A stretch of DNA of 64,000 nucleotides from Pilimelia terevasa (GCF_014647915.1 NZ_BMQC01000004.1:1-64000), one strand, 5' to 3'; shown: positions 18,146-26,632, numbered from the stretch's first letter. Program-made: numbers and translations. Notes: generated from the letters alone by a model not told the origin.

Positions 18146-18775
18146 TCAGACGCCCAGCCGGGCGCCGCGCAGCCGGTCGGCCAGCACCGGCGTGCCGGTA
18201 ACCTGTGTGCGGGTGTCGCGCTGCCGGCCGGTCAGGAACAGCAGCAGCTCGGCCGGCGCGCCGGTGACCCGGACCGGCTCGCCGCCGAGCCCGGCCCGGT
18301 ACTGGCCGTACCCCGGCGCGTCCAGCAGGACCGCGCCCCGCCACCGGCGCAGCGACCAGCGGGCCATGGCGCGCACCTGTCCCCAGATCGCAGAGGCGTA
18401 CGCCGGGGACAGCTCGCGGGGCGCCCAGCCGGCCCGGCCGCGCCGGACGTCCTCGTGGTGGACGAAGAACTCGGTGGCGTTGAGCGCGCCGTCCAGCAGC
18501 GGGTTGCTGATCGGCGACCACCAGGGCGGCTGCCGCAGGTCGGCGAGTAGCTGCGGGTACGGCGTCGCCGCGCGGGCGCGCAGCACCCGGTCGACGTGGC
18601 CGCGCAGCGCCGGCACGACCAGGCCGACCGCGACGTCGGGCCGGCGCTCGCGCAGCACCACGTGGGCGGCGAGGTCCCGGGTCGCCCAGCCCTCGCACAG
18701 CGTCGGGGCGTCGGGGCCGGCGGCCTCCAGGGCGTCGGCGAGGGCGCGCCGCTCGGCGCCGGCGTACCGGTTCAT
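18146..18775 (-). CDS. TIGR03085-family (DinB/maleylpyruvate-isomerase-like) metal-binding protein
   Basis: 209 residues from the ATG at 18775; an in-frame ATG at 18784 exists but lies inside a probable -10 box. Family features: LCEGWATRDLAAHVVLRERRPD at about residues 26-47, containing one metal-ligand His; NATEFFVHHEDVRRG near 108-122 with the His pair; and the LLLFLTGRQRD region near the C-terminus. The fold is a four-helix bundle binding a divalent metal through His residues, related to mycothiol-dependent maleylpyruvate isomerase. Substrate unknown. Convergent with the MocR gene, 10 bp apart. Confidence 0.85.
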   Translation of the reverse strand: MNRYAGAERRALADALEAAGPDAPTLCEGWATRDLAAHVVLRERRPDVAVGLVVPALRGHVDRVLRARAATPYPQLLADLRQPPWWSPISNPLLDGALNATEFFVHHEDVRRGRAGWAPRELSPAYASAIWGQVRAMARWSLRRWRGAVLLDAPGYGQYRAGLGGEPVRVTGAPAELLLFLTGRQRDTRTQVTGTPVLADRLRGARLGV

Positions 18776-18782
18776 GCGCAGC

Positions 18783-18788
18783 ATCGTA
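18783..18788 (-). promoter_or_regulatory. Putative -10 box (TACGAT) for the TIGR03085 gene
   Basis: On the minus strand TACGAT is followed by seven bases and the ATG at 18775, matching the leaderless layout seen at hisD and pyk. This also decides the start over the earlier ATG, which overlaps the box. Confidence 0.45.
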
Positions 18789-18882
18789 AATGACGGTTTC
18801 GCCGGGCGCGCGCGATCGCGGTGCGGGCGGCGATGTCGGACCGGTGGGCGAGGATGGGAATCAGTGTCCGGCGGCGGCGGTT

Positions 18883-18920
18883 GTGGTCCCTGTCCGGCAG
18901 GAGTCGTGGTCCCTGTCCGG
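18883..18920. repeat. Two 15-bp direct repeats upstream of the ABC exporter
   Basis: gtggtccctgtccgg occurs at 18883-18897 and 18906-18920 (period 23 bp), in the 226-bp gap before the exporter operon. A third partial copy (tgtccgg) lies near 18865. It could be a regulator-binding site on one helix face, or a duplication. Confidence 0.6.
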
Positions 18921-19001
18921 TGGGGTCAGCGCCTGGCGGGGCCAGGGACGCGGTGACGTCGGGACGGCGGCCGCCGCGAGCGGTGTGACAGGGGGCGGTG
19001 T

Positions 19002-20828
19002 GTGACGGCGAGGACCGATCGGCGGATCATCTGGCGGGGGCTGCGGGTCCTGGGGCGCGCCGTCGCCGAGCAGCCGCGCCTGTTCACCGTCGGCGTGCTG
19101 GGCAGCGTCGTCTACAGCCTGTTGATCATCGGTGGCGCCTACCTGTCCGGGTACGTCGTGGGGCACGTGGTCGTGCCGGCCGTCCGCTCGGGGTCGGTGG
19201 CCACCGGTACCCTCGCCGCCGCCGGGGCGGCCTTCGTCGCCGTCACGCTGCTGCGGATCGCGGGCATCTTCGGCCGCCGGCTCGGTGCCGGGTACATGCA
19301 GTTCCAGATGCAGGCGCGGTACCGCCGCCGGGTCACCCGCCGGTACCTGTCGCTGCCACTGTCCTGGCACCACCGGCACTCCACCGGCACACTGCTGTCC
19401 AACGCCAACTCCGACGTCGAGGCGGCGTGGTTCCCGATCGCACCGCTGCCGTTCGCCGTCGGCACCGTGGTCATGCTGGTCGCCGCCCTCGGGTCGCTGC
19501 TGGCCACCGACTGGGTACTGGCGCTGGTCGGCTTCGGCGTCTTCCCGACGCTGTTCGGCGTCAACGTCGTCTACTCCCGGCGGATGGCGCCCCGGCAGGC
19601 CCGGGCGCAGCAGTTGCGCGGCGAGGTCAGCGACATCGCCCACGAGAGCTTCGACGGCGCGCTCGTGGTCAAGGCGATGGGCCGGGAGGCGGCCGAGACG
19701 GCGCGGTTCCGGGAGCGCGCCGGGCAGCTCCGGGACGCGCTGATCTCCGTCGGCCGGCTGCGCGGGGCGTTCGACCCCGTCCTGGAGGTGCTGCCCACGC
19801 TGGGTACCCTCACCGCCCTGCTCGTCGGGGCGTGGCGGCTGCGGGCGGGGGCGATCGGCGTGGAGGAGCTGGTCAGCGTGACGCTGCTGTTCACGGTGCT
19901 GGCCTTCCCTGTCCGGGCGATCGGCTGGGTACTCAGCGAGCTGCCGCGCAGCGTCGCCGGCTGGGACCGGGTGCGCAGCGTGCTCGCCGCGACCGGGGAG
20001 ATGCCCTACGGCGCCGCGGCGGCGGCCGGCGGGGCCGGCGCGGCGCTGGCGTTCGAGGATGTCACGTTCGCCTACACGCCGGGCCTGCCGGTCCTGCGCG
20101 ACGTGACCTTCACGGTGCCCGCGGGGCGCACCGTCGCGCTGGTCGGCCCGACCGGCGCGGGCAAGTCCACCCTCGCGGCGCTGGCCGCGCGCCTGGTCGA
20201 CCCGACGGCCGGCGTGGTCCGGCTCGACGGCGCGGACCTGCGCGGTCTGCGGGCCGACGCGCTGGCCGCGGCCGTGGCGCTGGTGCCGCAGACGCCGTTC
20301 GTGTTCGACGACAGCGTCCGGGCCAACGTCGCCCTCGAACGGCCCGGCGTGGACGAGGCCGCCGTCCGCGCGGCGCTGGACCTGGCCCAGGCCACCGCCT
20401 TTGTCGACCACCTGCCCGCCGGGCCGGACACCGAGCTGGGCGAGCGCGGCGCGACGCTGTCCGGCGGCCAGCGGCAGCGCCTCACGCTGGCCCGTGCGCT
20501 GGCCGGGCGGCCGCGGCTGCTGGTCGTCGATGACGCGACCAGCGCGGTGGACCCGCGGGTCGAGGCCGCGATCCTGGCGGGCCTGCGCGGGCGCGCGCCC
20601 GCGGCGACGATCCTGGTGGTCGCCTACCGCCGGGCGACCATCACCCTCGCCGACGAGGTCGTGTACCTCGACGGCGGCACGGTGCGCGGCCGCGGCACGC
20701 ACGCCGACCTGCTCCGCACGGTGCCGGGGTACGCCGCGCTGGTCAGCGCCTACGAGCAGGCCGACGCCGAGCGCACCCAGGCGCACGCCTACGACGAGGA
20801 CCCGGCCTACAGTGGAGAGCCCGCGTGA
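19002..20828 (+). CDS. ABC exporter half-transporter, subunit A (degenerate ATP site)
   Basis: 608 residues: a six-helix ABC_membrane domain (about residues 30-320), then the nucleotide-binding domain. Walker A GPTGAGKS is at 382-389 and signature LSGGQ at 486-490. Walker B VVDDATSAVD has Asp511 where the catalytic Glu is expected, and the H-loop position is Tyr542 (VVAYRRAT). The protein therefore lacks two catalytic residues and should need the neighbouring subunit, as in heterodimeric type IV (ABCB/TM287-288-like) exporters. GTG start preceded by GGGGGCGG. Stop overlaps subunit B by 4 bp. Substrate unknown; drug or lipid-like export is typical of the family. Confidence 0.9.
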   Translation: MTARTDRRIIWRGLRVLGRAVAEQPRLFTVGVLGSVVYSLLIIGGAYLSGYVVGHVVVPAVRSGSVATGTLAAAGAAFVAVTLLRIAGIFGRRLGAGYMQFQMQARYRRRVTRRYLSLPLSWHHRHSTGTLLSNANSDVEAAWFPIAPLPFAVGTVVMLVAALGSLLATDWVLALVGFGVFPTLFGVNVVYSRRMAPRQARAQQLRGEVSDIAHESFDGALVVKAMGREAAETARFRERAGQLRDALISVGRLRGAFDPVLEVLPTLGTLTALLVGAWRLRAGAIGVEELVSVTLLFTVLAFPVRAIGWVLSELPRSVAGWDRVRSVLAATGEMPYGAAAAAGGAGAALAFEDVTFAYTPGLPVLRDVTFTVPAGRTVALVGPTGAGKSTLAALAARLVDPTAGVVRLDGADLRGLRADALAAAVALVPQTPFVFDDSVRANVALERPGVDEAAVRAALDLAQATAFVDHLPAGPDTELGERGATLSGGQRQRLTLARALAGRPRLLVVDDATSAVDPRVEAAILAGLRGRAPAATILVVAYRRATITLADEVVYLDGGTVRGRGTHADLLRTVPGYAALVSAYEQADAERTQAHAYDEDPAYSGEPA

Positions 20829-22600
20829 GCGCACCGACCCCCGAGGAGACGACCTGGGCCACGCTGCGCCGCGGCCTGGCCCTCTCGCCGGAACTGCGCA
20901 CCGGCCTGGCGGGCACCCTCGCCCTGGCCCTGGTGTCGCTGGCCGGGCGGGCGGCGGCGCCGATCGCCGTCCAGCGGGCCATCGACGACGGGATCAACGC
21001 GCCGGGCGGGCCGGACGTCGGCGCCGTCCTGACGATCGTGACGGCGACGGCCGTGGTCCTCGCGGTCACCAGCCTCGCCGGGTACCTGATGGTGCGGCGG
21101 CTGTTCACCGTCAGCGAGACGGCGCTGGCCAACCTGCGCGTGCGGGCGTTCCGGCACGTCCACGACCTGTCGATGCTGCACCAGCAGGCGCAGCGGCGCG
21201 GCACGCTGGTGTCGCGGGTGACCAGCGACGTCGACCAGATCACCCAGTTCATCCAGTGGGGCGGCGTGATCCTGCTCGTCAGCGCCGGCCAGATCGTGGT
21301 CACCACGATCGTGATGCTCGTGTACTCCTGGCAGCTCACCCTGCTGATGTACGCCGTGTTCCTGCCGGGGATCCTCGTCATCCGCACCCAGCAGCGGCGC
21401 CTGGCCGGCGCCTACGGCGAGGTGCGCCAGCGGGTCGGCGCGATGCTGGGGGCGGTGTCCGAGAGCGTCGTGGGCGCCCCGGTGATCCGCGCGTACGGCG
21501 TGGCCGACCGCACCGCCCGGCGGCTGGACTCGGCCGTCGACAGCCACCGCCGCGCCCAGTACCACGCCCTGCGCACGAGCGTGTTCGGCACGTCGATCGG
21601 CGAGCTGGCGGCGGGGCTGGCGCTGGCCGCGGTGGTCGTCGCCGGTACCTTCCTCGGCGCCGGGGGCGCGCTCAGCGTCGGCACCGTGACCGCGTTCCTG
21701 TTTCTCGTGACGATGTTCGTCCAGCCGGTGCAGATCGCCACCGAGGTCCTCAACGAGGCGCAGAACGCGATCGCCGGCTGGCGGCGGGTCCTGGACGTGC
21801 TCGACTTCACCCCGGACGTCGCGGACCCCGGCGCCGAGGGCGTGGCGCTGCCGGCGGGGCCGGTGGACATCCGGTTCCGCGGCGTCCAGTTCGCCTACTC
21901 CGCGGCCGGGCCGCTGGTGCTGCGCGACATCGACGTCGAGATCGCCGCCAAGTCCCGCGTGGCCGTCGTCGGGGAGACCGGCAGCGGCAAGACCACGTTC
22001 GCCAAGCTGCTGACGCGGCTGATGGACCCGACCGCCGGCACCGTCCACCTCGCGGACGTGTTGCTGCCGCGGGTGCGGTTCGACTCGCTGCGCGCGCGGG
22101 TGGTGATGGTGCCCCAGGACGGCTTCCTGTTCGACGCCACGGTGGCCGGCAACATCCGCTTCGCCGCCCCGGACCTCTCCGCCGCGGACGTGCGGCGGGC
22201 GTGCGGCGAGCTGGGGCTCGGCGACTGGGCGGACGGCCTGCCGGAGGGGCTGGACACGCCGGTCGGCGAGCGCGGGGAGGCGCTGAGCGTGGGGGAGCGG
22301 CAGCTCGTGGCGCTGGTGCGGGCGTACGTGGCGGACCCGGACCTGCTCGTGCTCGACGAGGCCACCAGCGCGGTGGACCCGGCGACCGAGGTCCGGCTGC
22401 AGCGGGCGCTGGAGGCGGTGACCCGCGGCCGCACGACGGTGATCATCGCGCACCGGCTCTCGACGGCGGAGGTGGCCGACGAGGTGCTGGTCTTCGACGC
22501 CGGCCGGATCGTGCAGCGCGGCCCGCACGACGACCTGGTCGCGGTGCCCGACTCGGTGTACGGCCGCCTGCACGCCTCCTGGCTCGCCCAGACCCGCTGA
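20825..22600 (+). CDS. ABC exporter half-transporter, subunit B (catalytic ATP site)
   Basis: 591 residues with six transmembrane helices (about residues 20-310) and an NBD. Walker A is GETGSGKT, Walker B VLDEATSAVD has the catalytic Glu512, and the H-loop is His543 (IIAHRLST). Its signature is LSVGE (487-491) instead of LSGGQ. In an ABC heterodimer each site pairs Walker A/B of one chain with the signature of the other. Here that gives one fully canonical site (B Walker motifs with A LSGGQ) and one fully degenerate site (A Walker motifs with B LSVGE). GTGA overlap with subunit A ensures equal production. A strong hairpin follows the stop. Confidence 0.92.
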   Translation: MSAPTPEETTWATLRRGLALSPELRTGLAGTLALALVSLAGRAAAPIAVQRAIDDGINAPGGPDVGAVLTIVTATAVVLAVTSLAGYLMVRRLFTVSETALANLRVRAFRHVHDLSMLHQQAQRRGTLVSRVTSDVDQITQFIQWGGVILLVSAGQIVVTTIVMLVYSWQLTLLMYAVFLPGILVIRTQQRRLAGAYGEVRQRVGAMLGAVSESVVGAPVIRAYGVADRTARRLDSAVDSHRRAQYHALRTSVFGTSIGELAAGLALAAVVVAGTFLGAGGALSVGTVTAFLFLVTMFVQPVQIATEVLNEAQNAIAGWRRVLDVLDFTPDVADPGAEGVALPAGPVDIRFRGVQFAYSAAGPLVLRDIDVEIAAKSRVAVVGETGSGKTTFAKLLTRLMDPTAGTVHLADVLLPRVRFDSLRARVVMVPQDGFLFDATVAGNIRFAAPDLSAADVRRACGELGLGDWADGLPEGLDTPVGERGEALSVGERQLVALVRAYVADPDLLVLDEATSAVDPATEVRLQRALEAVTRGRTTVIIAHRLSTAEVADEVLVFDAGRIVQRGPHDDLVAVPDSVYGRLHASWLAQTR

Positions 22601-22617
22601 CGACCGCGGCAGGACAC

Positions 22618-22656
22618 GGGAAAGGGGCCGCGGACGATGTCCGCGGCCCCTTTCCC
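22618..22656. terminator. Bidirectional terminator, 17-bp perfect stem
   Basis: gggaaaggggccgcgga (22618-22634) pairs exactly with 22640-22656 around the 5-nt loop cgatg. It lies between the convergent exporter operon (stop 22600) and rpsD (stop 22694). On both strands the distal arm ends in TTTCCC rather than a T-run. Confidence 0.9.
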
Positions 22657-22693
22657 GGCGTTCCCGAGGTGCCGGCGGCGGCCGGCGGCCGGG

Positions 22694-23302
22694 TCAGCGG
22701 GAGTAGAACTCGACGACGAGCTGCTCGTCGCAGTGCACCGGCACCTCGGAGCGCTCCGGCGCCCGCAGCACGGTGACGGTCAGCTCGGAGATCGCGACCG
22801 ACAGGTACGGCGCGGTCGGGCCGTCGGCGTTGGCGCCGGCGGCGGCCACCTGGAACGGCGTCGTGGCGCGGCTGCGCTCCTTGACCGTGATGACCTGGCC
22901 CGGCTTCAGCCGGTACGAGGGCCGGTCGACCTTGGCGCCGTCGACCTGGATGTGGCCGTGCACGACCATCTGGCGGGCCTGGTAGATCGTCCGGGCCAGG
23001 CCCGAGCGCACGACGGTGGCGTCCAGCCGGCGCTCCAGCAGGCTGACGAGCACCTCGCCGGTCTTGCCGGCGGAGCGGACGGCCTCGGCGAAGGCCTTGC
23101 GGAGCTGGCTCTCGCTCACGTTGTACTGGTGGCGCAGCCGCTGCTTCTCCAGCAGCCGGACCTGGTAGTCGGAGGGCTTGCGCCGGCCGCGTCCGTGGAC
23201 GCCCGGCGGGTACGGGCGCCGCTCGAAGTACTTGACGCACTTGCGGGTGAGCGGAATGCCGAGGGCCCGGGAAAGGCGGGCCTTGGGCCGCGGGGTGTTC
23301 AA
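22694..23302 (-). CDS. rpsD: 30S ribosomal protein S4
   Basis: 202 residues from a TTG at 23302, chosen because GGAG lies 8 bases upstream and the length then matches stand-alone actinobacterial S4. Motifs: [15 protein letters not shown] at the N-terminus, [24 protein letters not shown], the S4 RNA-binding core [31 protein letters not shown] (residues about 88-118, in parts), and the C-terminal [12 protein letters not shown]. It binds 16S rRNA early in 30S assembly. It is outside the alpha operon, as in streptomycetes. The typical zinc-binding Cys set is reduced to one Cys in the N-terminal part, as in C-minus S4 forms. Autogenous control cannot be judged from the leader. Confidence 0.95.
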   Translation of the reverse strand: MNTPRPKARLSRALGIPLTRKCVKYFERRPYPPGVHGRGRRKPSDYQVRLLEKQRLRHQYNVSESQLRKAFAEAVRSAGKTGEVLVSLLERRLDATVVRSGLARTIYQARQMVVHGHIQVDGAKVDRPSYRLKPGQVITVKERSRATTPFQVAAAGANADGPTAPYLSVAISELTVTVLRAPERSEVPVHCDEQLVVEFYSR

Positions 23303-23744
23303 ACCGTGGTCTCCAAGCGTGGGTTCGCGGCGTTGCCGGGCAACACCGCACATGGCCTTAGCGCCGGAGCCTGGTCAGGCACCGGCGCGCGGTCGGGCCG
23401 GCGTGACAGGTCACGTCGCCCGAGCACTCCCGGGTCGGCGACTGGGCGCCGCCCGGGTGGGACCGCGTGGGCCGGCTGGCCGGCTGCGGTCCGTGCCGCG
23501 CGGGCGCCGCTGTGCGATGCGCGAAGCGCGCCAGCGGACTGGTGCGCTCAGCGCACGGCACAGGTCGCCGCGCGGGGTGTCCGTCGGCAAGCCGAGCGGA
23601 CGGGTTCCGGCCAGCGTATCGGACGCCGCCGACCGGATGCGATCCGGCCCAGCGTACCCGCCCGCCGACGGCACCCGCGGGCGGTCGGCGGGCGGTGGCG
23701 AGGGCGGTCCGCCGGTGCGGTTCCCCACCGCGTCGCACGGTCTA
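23303..23744. other. Leader and promoter region between rpsD and the iron-box gene
   Basis: Roughly 440 bp carrying the upstream region of rpsD (minus strand). No gene or tRNA is recognisable. The sequence is rich in short CG-based inverted repeats (for example around 23640-23700), so a structured rpsD leader is possible, but I cannot assign one. Confidence 0.4.
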
Positions 23745-23763
23745 TTAGGGTTGCCTAACCAAA
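23745..23763. promoter_or_regulatory. Iron box, IdeR/DtxR-type operator
   Basis: ttagggttgcctaaccaaa matches the 19-bp DtxR/IdeR consensus (TTAGGTTAGSCTAACCTAA) at about 15 of 19 positions, including both half-site cores TTAGG and CTAACC. It is 58 bp upstream of the ATG at 23822 and would repress that gene when iron is plentiful. Confidence 0.7.
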
Positions 23764-23821
23764 GTCGCACCCGCCACAAACCGCGGGCGCGTACACCGGT
23801 CAACCGCCTCGTGGAGGACAC

Positions 23822-24373
23822 ATGTGGCCCAGTCCCGCGGCCGTAGCCCGCGCCCTCGTCGCCAGCCGCCTGCCCGGCAGCCTCCACGTCGCGTGCCGGC
23901 CCGGCCCGCAGCCGGTCTGCTACGCCTGCGACGCGCACGGCCGCCTGCTGCTGCTCAGCCGCGAGGGCAGCCCCGCCGGCCGGGCCCTGCGCCCACGGCC
24001 CGGGGACCACCGGACGGTCGCCGCCGTCCTGGAGATCGCCGACCTGCCGTGCCCCGGCGCCGGCGCGACGCTGGGCCGGGTCTGGCTCAGCGGCTGGGTC
24101 CGGGCGCTGGAGGACGTGGCGGCGCGCGCCGCGGCGCTGGACTTCGCCGCCGCCCACCCGACCGGGATGCTGCTGGACGTCGGCCGCGGCGCGGTCCTGC
24201 ACCACGTCGACCTCGCCGCGGTGCGGCTGGAGCGGGCCGGCGCGACGATCGAGGTGACGCCGGTGGACTTCGTCGAGGCCACCCCGGCCGCCCCGGCCCA
24301 GTTGCAGCGCCTGCGCGAGGCGATCGCGCAGGGTCCTCAGGCGGCGGGCAGGTCCAGCGCGCCGGTCAGGTAG
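23822..24373 (+). CDS. Iron-box-linked protein, possible HugZ/flavin-reductase-type split barrel (DUF2470-like)
   Basis: 183 residues; GTGGAGG lies 5 bases before the ATG. The order of segments resembles the split-barrel proteins annotated with DUF2470 in actinobacteria: CDAHGRLLLLSREGSP near residue 39, VLEIADLPCP near 75, GRVWLSGWVRAL near 90, then AAAHPTGMLLDVGRGAVLHHVDLAAVRLE and an acidic VDFVEATP near the C-terminus. In related families such proteins degrade haem (HugZ) or bind flavin. An iron box upstream makes a role in iron or haem handling plausible. The family call is tentative. The last 37 bp overlap the convergent tetR gene. Confidence 0.6.
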   Translation: MWPSPAAVARALVASRLPGSLHVACRPGPQPVCYACDAHGRLLLLSREGSPAGRALRPRPGDHRTVAAVLEIADLPCPGAGATLGRVWLSGWVRALEDVAARAAALDFAAAHPTGMLLDVGRGAVLHHVDLAAVRLERAGATIEVTPVDFVEATPAAPAQLQRLREAIAQGPQAAGRSSAPVR

Positions 24374-24942
24374 TGCTGGATGGTGGGCCCGACGGTCGTC
24401 ACGATCTGCGCCCGCGGCGCGGAGGCCAGGGGCTCCATCCGCAGCAGGTACCGCATCACCAGCAGCCCGGCCATCTGTGAGGCGGCCAGGCCCAGGCGCC
24501 AGTCGGCGTCCGGGCCGTCGAGGTCGAGGCGGCGGCGTACCCGGCGCAGCACCTGCGTGAGCAGGAACTCGCGCAGCAGCCGGGCCGACCACTCGCTGGT
24601 CATGGCCGAGCGCAGCAGCGCCGCGGCGGCGACGCCCGCGGGCGAGTCCCAGGCGGCCAGGCCCGCGGCCACCAGATTCTCCCCGACGCGGTCGCGGTCC
24701 CCGTCGAGCATCGTGGACAGCACCTGCCCGGGGTCGATCGGGATCGCCAGGGTGGCCTGGAAAAGCTGCTCCTTGGTACCGAAGTAGTGGTGCACCAGCG
24801 CCGGGTCCACGCCCGCGTCGGCCGCGATGCCGCGGACCGACGCGCGGTCGAAGCCGCGCGCCCCGAACGCCTCGCGCGCGGCCGCCAGGATCGCGCCCCG
24901 CGTGTCCGGCTTGCCGGCCCGCCGCCCACTCCTACCCGTCAC
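24337..24942 (-). CDS. TetR-family repressor of the ABC-2 exporter operon
   Basis: 201 residues, GTG start with GGGGGAGG 4 bases upstream. N-terminal TetR HTH: ILAAAREAFGARGFDRASVRGIAADAGVDPALVHHYFGTKEQLF, about residues 16-60 (shown as contiguous helices 1-4; key recognition segment is DPALVHHYFGTKEQL). The C-terminal ligand domain contains LAASQMAGLLVMRYLLRMEP typical of a large actinobacterial TetR group that sits with ABC exporters. It is the last gene of the operon ATPase-permease-tetR, 73 bp after the permease. It probably binds the TGAATTCA repeats at 26502-26525 and so represses its own operon. Confidence 0.88.
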   Translation of the reverse strand: MTGRSGRRAGKPDTRGAILAAAREAFGARGFDRASVRGIAADAGVDPALVHHYFGTKEQLFQATLAIPIDPGQVLSTMLDGDRDRVGENLVAAGLAAWDSPAGVAAAALLRSAMTSEWSARLLREFLLTQVLRRVRRRLDLDGPDADWRLGLAASQMAGLLVMRYLLRMEPLASAPRAQIVTTVGPTIQHYLTGALDLPAA

Positions 24943-25015
24943 GGCACCTCCCCCCGTCGACCTTACCCAGCGATCACCGGGGCGCCCCGGCGCGCGGGCG
25001 GGGCGCCCCGGGCGC

Positions 25016-25753
25016 TCAGTCCGTCCGCCGCCGCAGCGTCGCCGCCGCCAGCACCAGGGTCAGGACCACGGCGCCGGCCACGACGGCGATGTCCCGCCAG
25101 GTGTCGCCGGTCGGCGTGGCCTGCCGGCCGACGAGGGCGAGCGCCTCGACCGCGTACGACAGCGGCAGCGCGTCGCTGACGGCCTGCAGCCAGCCGGCCA
25201 TCTGCTCCCGCGGTACGAACAGCCCGCAGAGCAGGAGCTGCGGCAGCGCCACCACCGGCATGAACTGCACGGCCTGGAACTCGGTCCGGGCGAACGCGCT
25301 GCACAGCAGGCCCAGCCCGACCCCGAGTACGGCGTTGAGGACGGCGATCAGCACGACCAGGGCCGGCGAGCCGGCGGTGTCCAGCCCGAACAGCCAGTAC
25401 GCCGCACCGGCGGCGACCGCCGCCTGCACCGCGGCGGCCAGGCCGAACGCGACCCCGTACCCGAACAGCAGGTCCAGCCGGCCCAGCGGCGTGGTGAGCA
25501 GGCGCTCCAGCGTGCCGGTCGTCCGCTCCCGCAGCATCGCGATGCTGGTGACCAGGAACATCATGATAAACGGGAAGACACCCAGCATCACCAGGGCCAC
25601 CCGGTCGAACGTGGACGGCGCGCCCTCGAACATGAAGTACAGCAGGGTCAGCAGCAGCGTCGGCACGGCGACGACGAGGCCGACCGTGCGGCGGTCGTGG
25701 CGGAGCTGGCGCAGGATGCGCCCGATGGTCGCGCCCAGGATGCGCGCCGACAT
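25016..25753 (-). CDS. ABC-2 type exporter permease
   Basis: 245 residues starting at an ATG that overlaps the ATPase stop by 1 bp (TGATG). Six hydrophobic segments: VGLVVAVPTLLLTLLYFMF, ALVMLGVFPFIMMFLVTSIAML, LLFGYGVAFGLAAAVQAAVA, LVVLIAVLNAVLGVGLGLLC, VQFMPVVALPQLLLCGLFV, and DIAVVAGAVVLTLVLAAATL. RERTTGTLERLLTTPLGRLDLLFGY between helices 2 and 3 is the ABC2_membrane hallmark. It moves an unknown hydrophobic compound or drug out of the cell using the ATPase encoded just upstream. Confidence 0.93.
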   Translation of the reverse strand: MSARILGATIGRILRQLRHDRRTVGLVVAVPTLLLTLLYFMFEGAPSTFDRVALVMLGVFPFIMMFLVTSIAMLRERTTGTLERLLTTPLGRLDLLFGYGVAFGLAAAVQAAVAAGAAYWLFGLDTAGSPALVVLIAVLNAVLGVGLGLLCSAFARTEFQAVQFMPVVALPQLLLCGLFVPREQMAGWLQAVSDALPLSYAVEALALVGRQATPTGDTWRDIAVVAGAVVLTLVLAAATLRRRTD

Positions 25754-26472
25754 CACGCCGCCCCCGCGCCGTCGCGGCGGATGAGCCGCAGGAACGCCCG
25801 GTCCAGGTCGTCGGTGCCGGCACTGGCGCGGATCCCGGCCGGGGTGTCGTCGGCGACCAGCCGGCCCTCGCGCACGAGCAGCAGGCGGTCGCACCGGCCG
25901 GCCTCGTCCATCACGTGGCTGGACACCAGGACGGTGGTGCCGGCCGCGGCCAGGGCGTGGAAGCGCTGCCAGAGGTCCTCGCGCAGGACCGGGTCCTGGC
26001 CGACGGTCGGCTCGTCGAGGACGAGCAGCTCGGGCGCCCCGACGAGCGCGCAGGCCAGGGACGCCCGGCTGCGCTGCCCGCCCGACAGCGACCCGACCAC
26101 CTGGCCGGCGGCCGCGGCCAGCCCGACATCGGCGACGGCGGCGTCGGCCGCCGCGGCGTCCCGCCCGACGAGGGCGGCGAAGTAGCGCGCGTTCTCGCGG
26201 ACGCTGAGGTCGGCGTACACGCTGGGTGCCTGCGTGACGTAGCCGACGCGGCGGCGCAGGGGCGCCGAGCCGGCGGGCGACCCGCACACCGTCACCGTGC
26301 CGGCCCGGATCTTCTGGACGCCGACCACGGCCCGCATCAGCGTGGTCTTGCCGCTGCCGCTGGGCCCGAGCAGGCCGGTCACGCTGCCTGCCGCGATCCG
26401 GGCGCTGATGCCGTGCAGCACGGTCCGCCCGCCCCGCTCGACCACCAGCCCGGCCACCTCGACGACTCCCAT
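25753..26472 (-). CDS. ABC-2 exporter ATP-binding protein
   Basis: 239 residues. Walker A GPSGSGKTT near residue 36, Q-loop YVTQAPSVYADLSVRENARYF near 78, signature SLSGGQRSRASLACAL near 128, Walker B LLVLDEPTVGQDP near 150, and H-loop VLVSSHVMDEAGRCD near 180. All catalytic residues are intact. The C-terminal extension (TDDLDRAFLRLI) is usual for drug-resistance-type ABC-2 ATPases. The ATG is preceded by GGAGGTGG. First gene of the ATPase-permease-tetR operon; a palindromic AT-rich operator region sits 30-55 bp upstream. Confidence 0.94.
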   Translation of the reverse strand: MGVVEVAGLVVERGGRTVLHGISARIAAGSVTGLLGPSGSGKTTLMRAVVGVQKIRAGTVTVCGSPAGSAPLRRRVGYVTQAPSVYADLSVRENARYFAALVGRDAAAADAAVADVGLAAAAGQVVGSLSGGQRSRASLACALVGAPELLVLDEPTVGQDPVLREDLWQRFHALAAAGTTVLVSSHVMDEAGRCDRLLLVREGRLVADDTPAGIRASAGTDDLDRAFLRLIRRDGAGAA

Positions 26473-26501
26473 GCCACCACCTCCGAATTTTCACCGAATG
26501 A

Positions 26502-26527
26502 TGAATTCAACGGTAGGTGAATTCACC
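26502..26527. promoter_or_regulatory. Twin TGAATTCA palindromes, candidate TetR operator
   Basis: TGAATTCA occurs at 26502-26509 and 26518-26525, 16 bp apart. The second is the core of the larger perfect palindrome GGTGAATTCACC (26516-26527). The block lies just upstream of the ABC-2 ATPase start (26472, minus strand) and is strikingly AT-rich for this DNA. The TetR protein encoded at the end of the same operon is the likely binder. hisI starts about 105 bp to the right and could share the region. Confidence 0.65.
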
Positions 26528-26632
26528 GCCGGACGCAACGAGGCAGGGGTGCGGTGTCCGCGTCCGCGTGATCGCCGCAGGCGGCCGGGCCGGGGGCTGT
26601 GATGGGTGCGGGACGTAGGGGAGGATGGGGCC

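Noticed and set aside
23354-23740. Possible tRNA or structured RNA between rpsD and the iron box
   Set aside because: I found no T-loop or acceptor-stem pattern; GC-rich inverted repeats are common by chance here.
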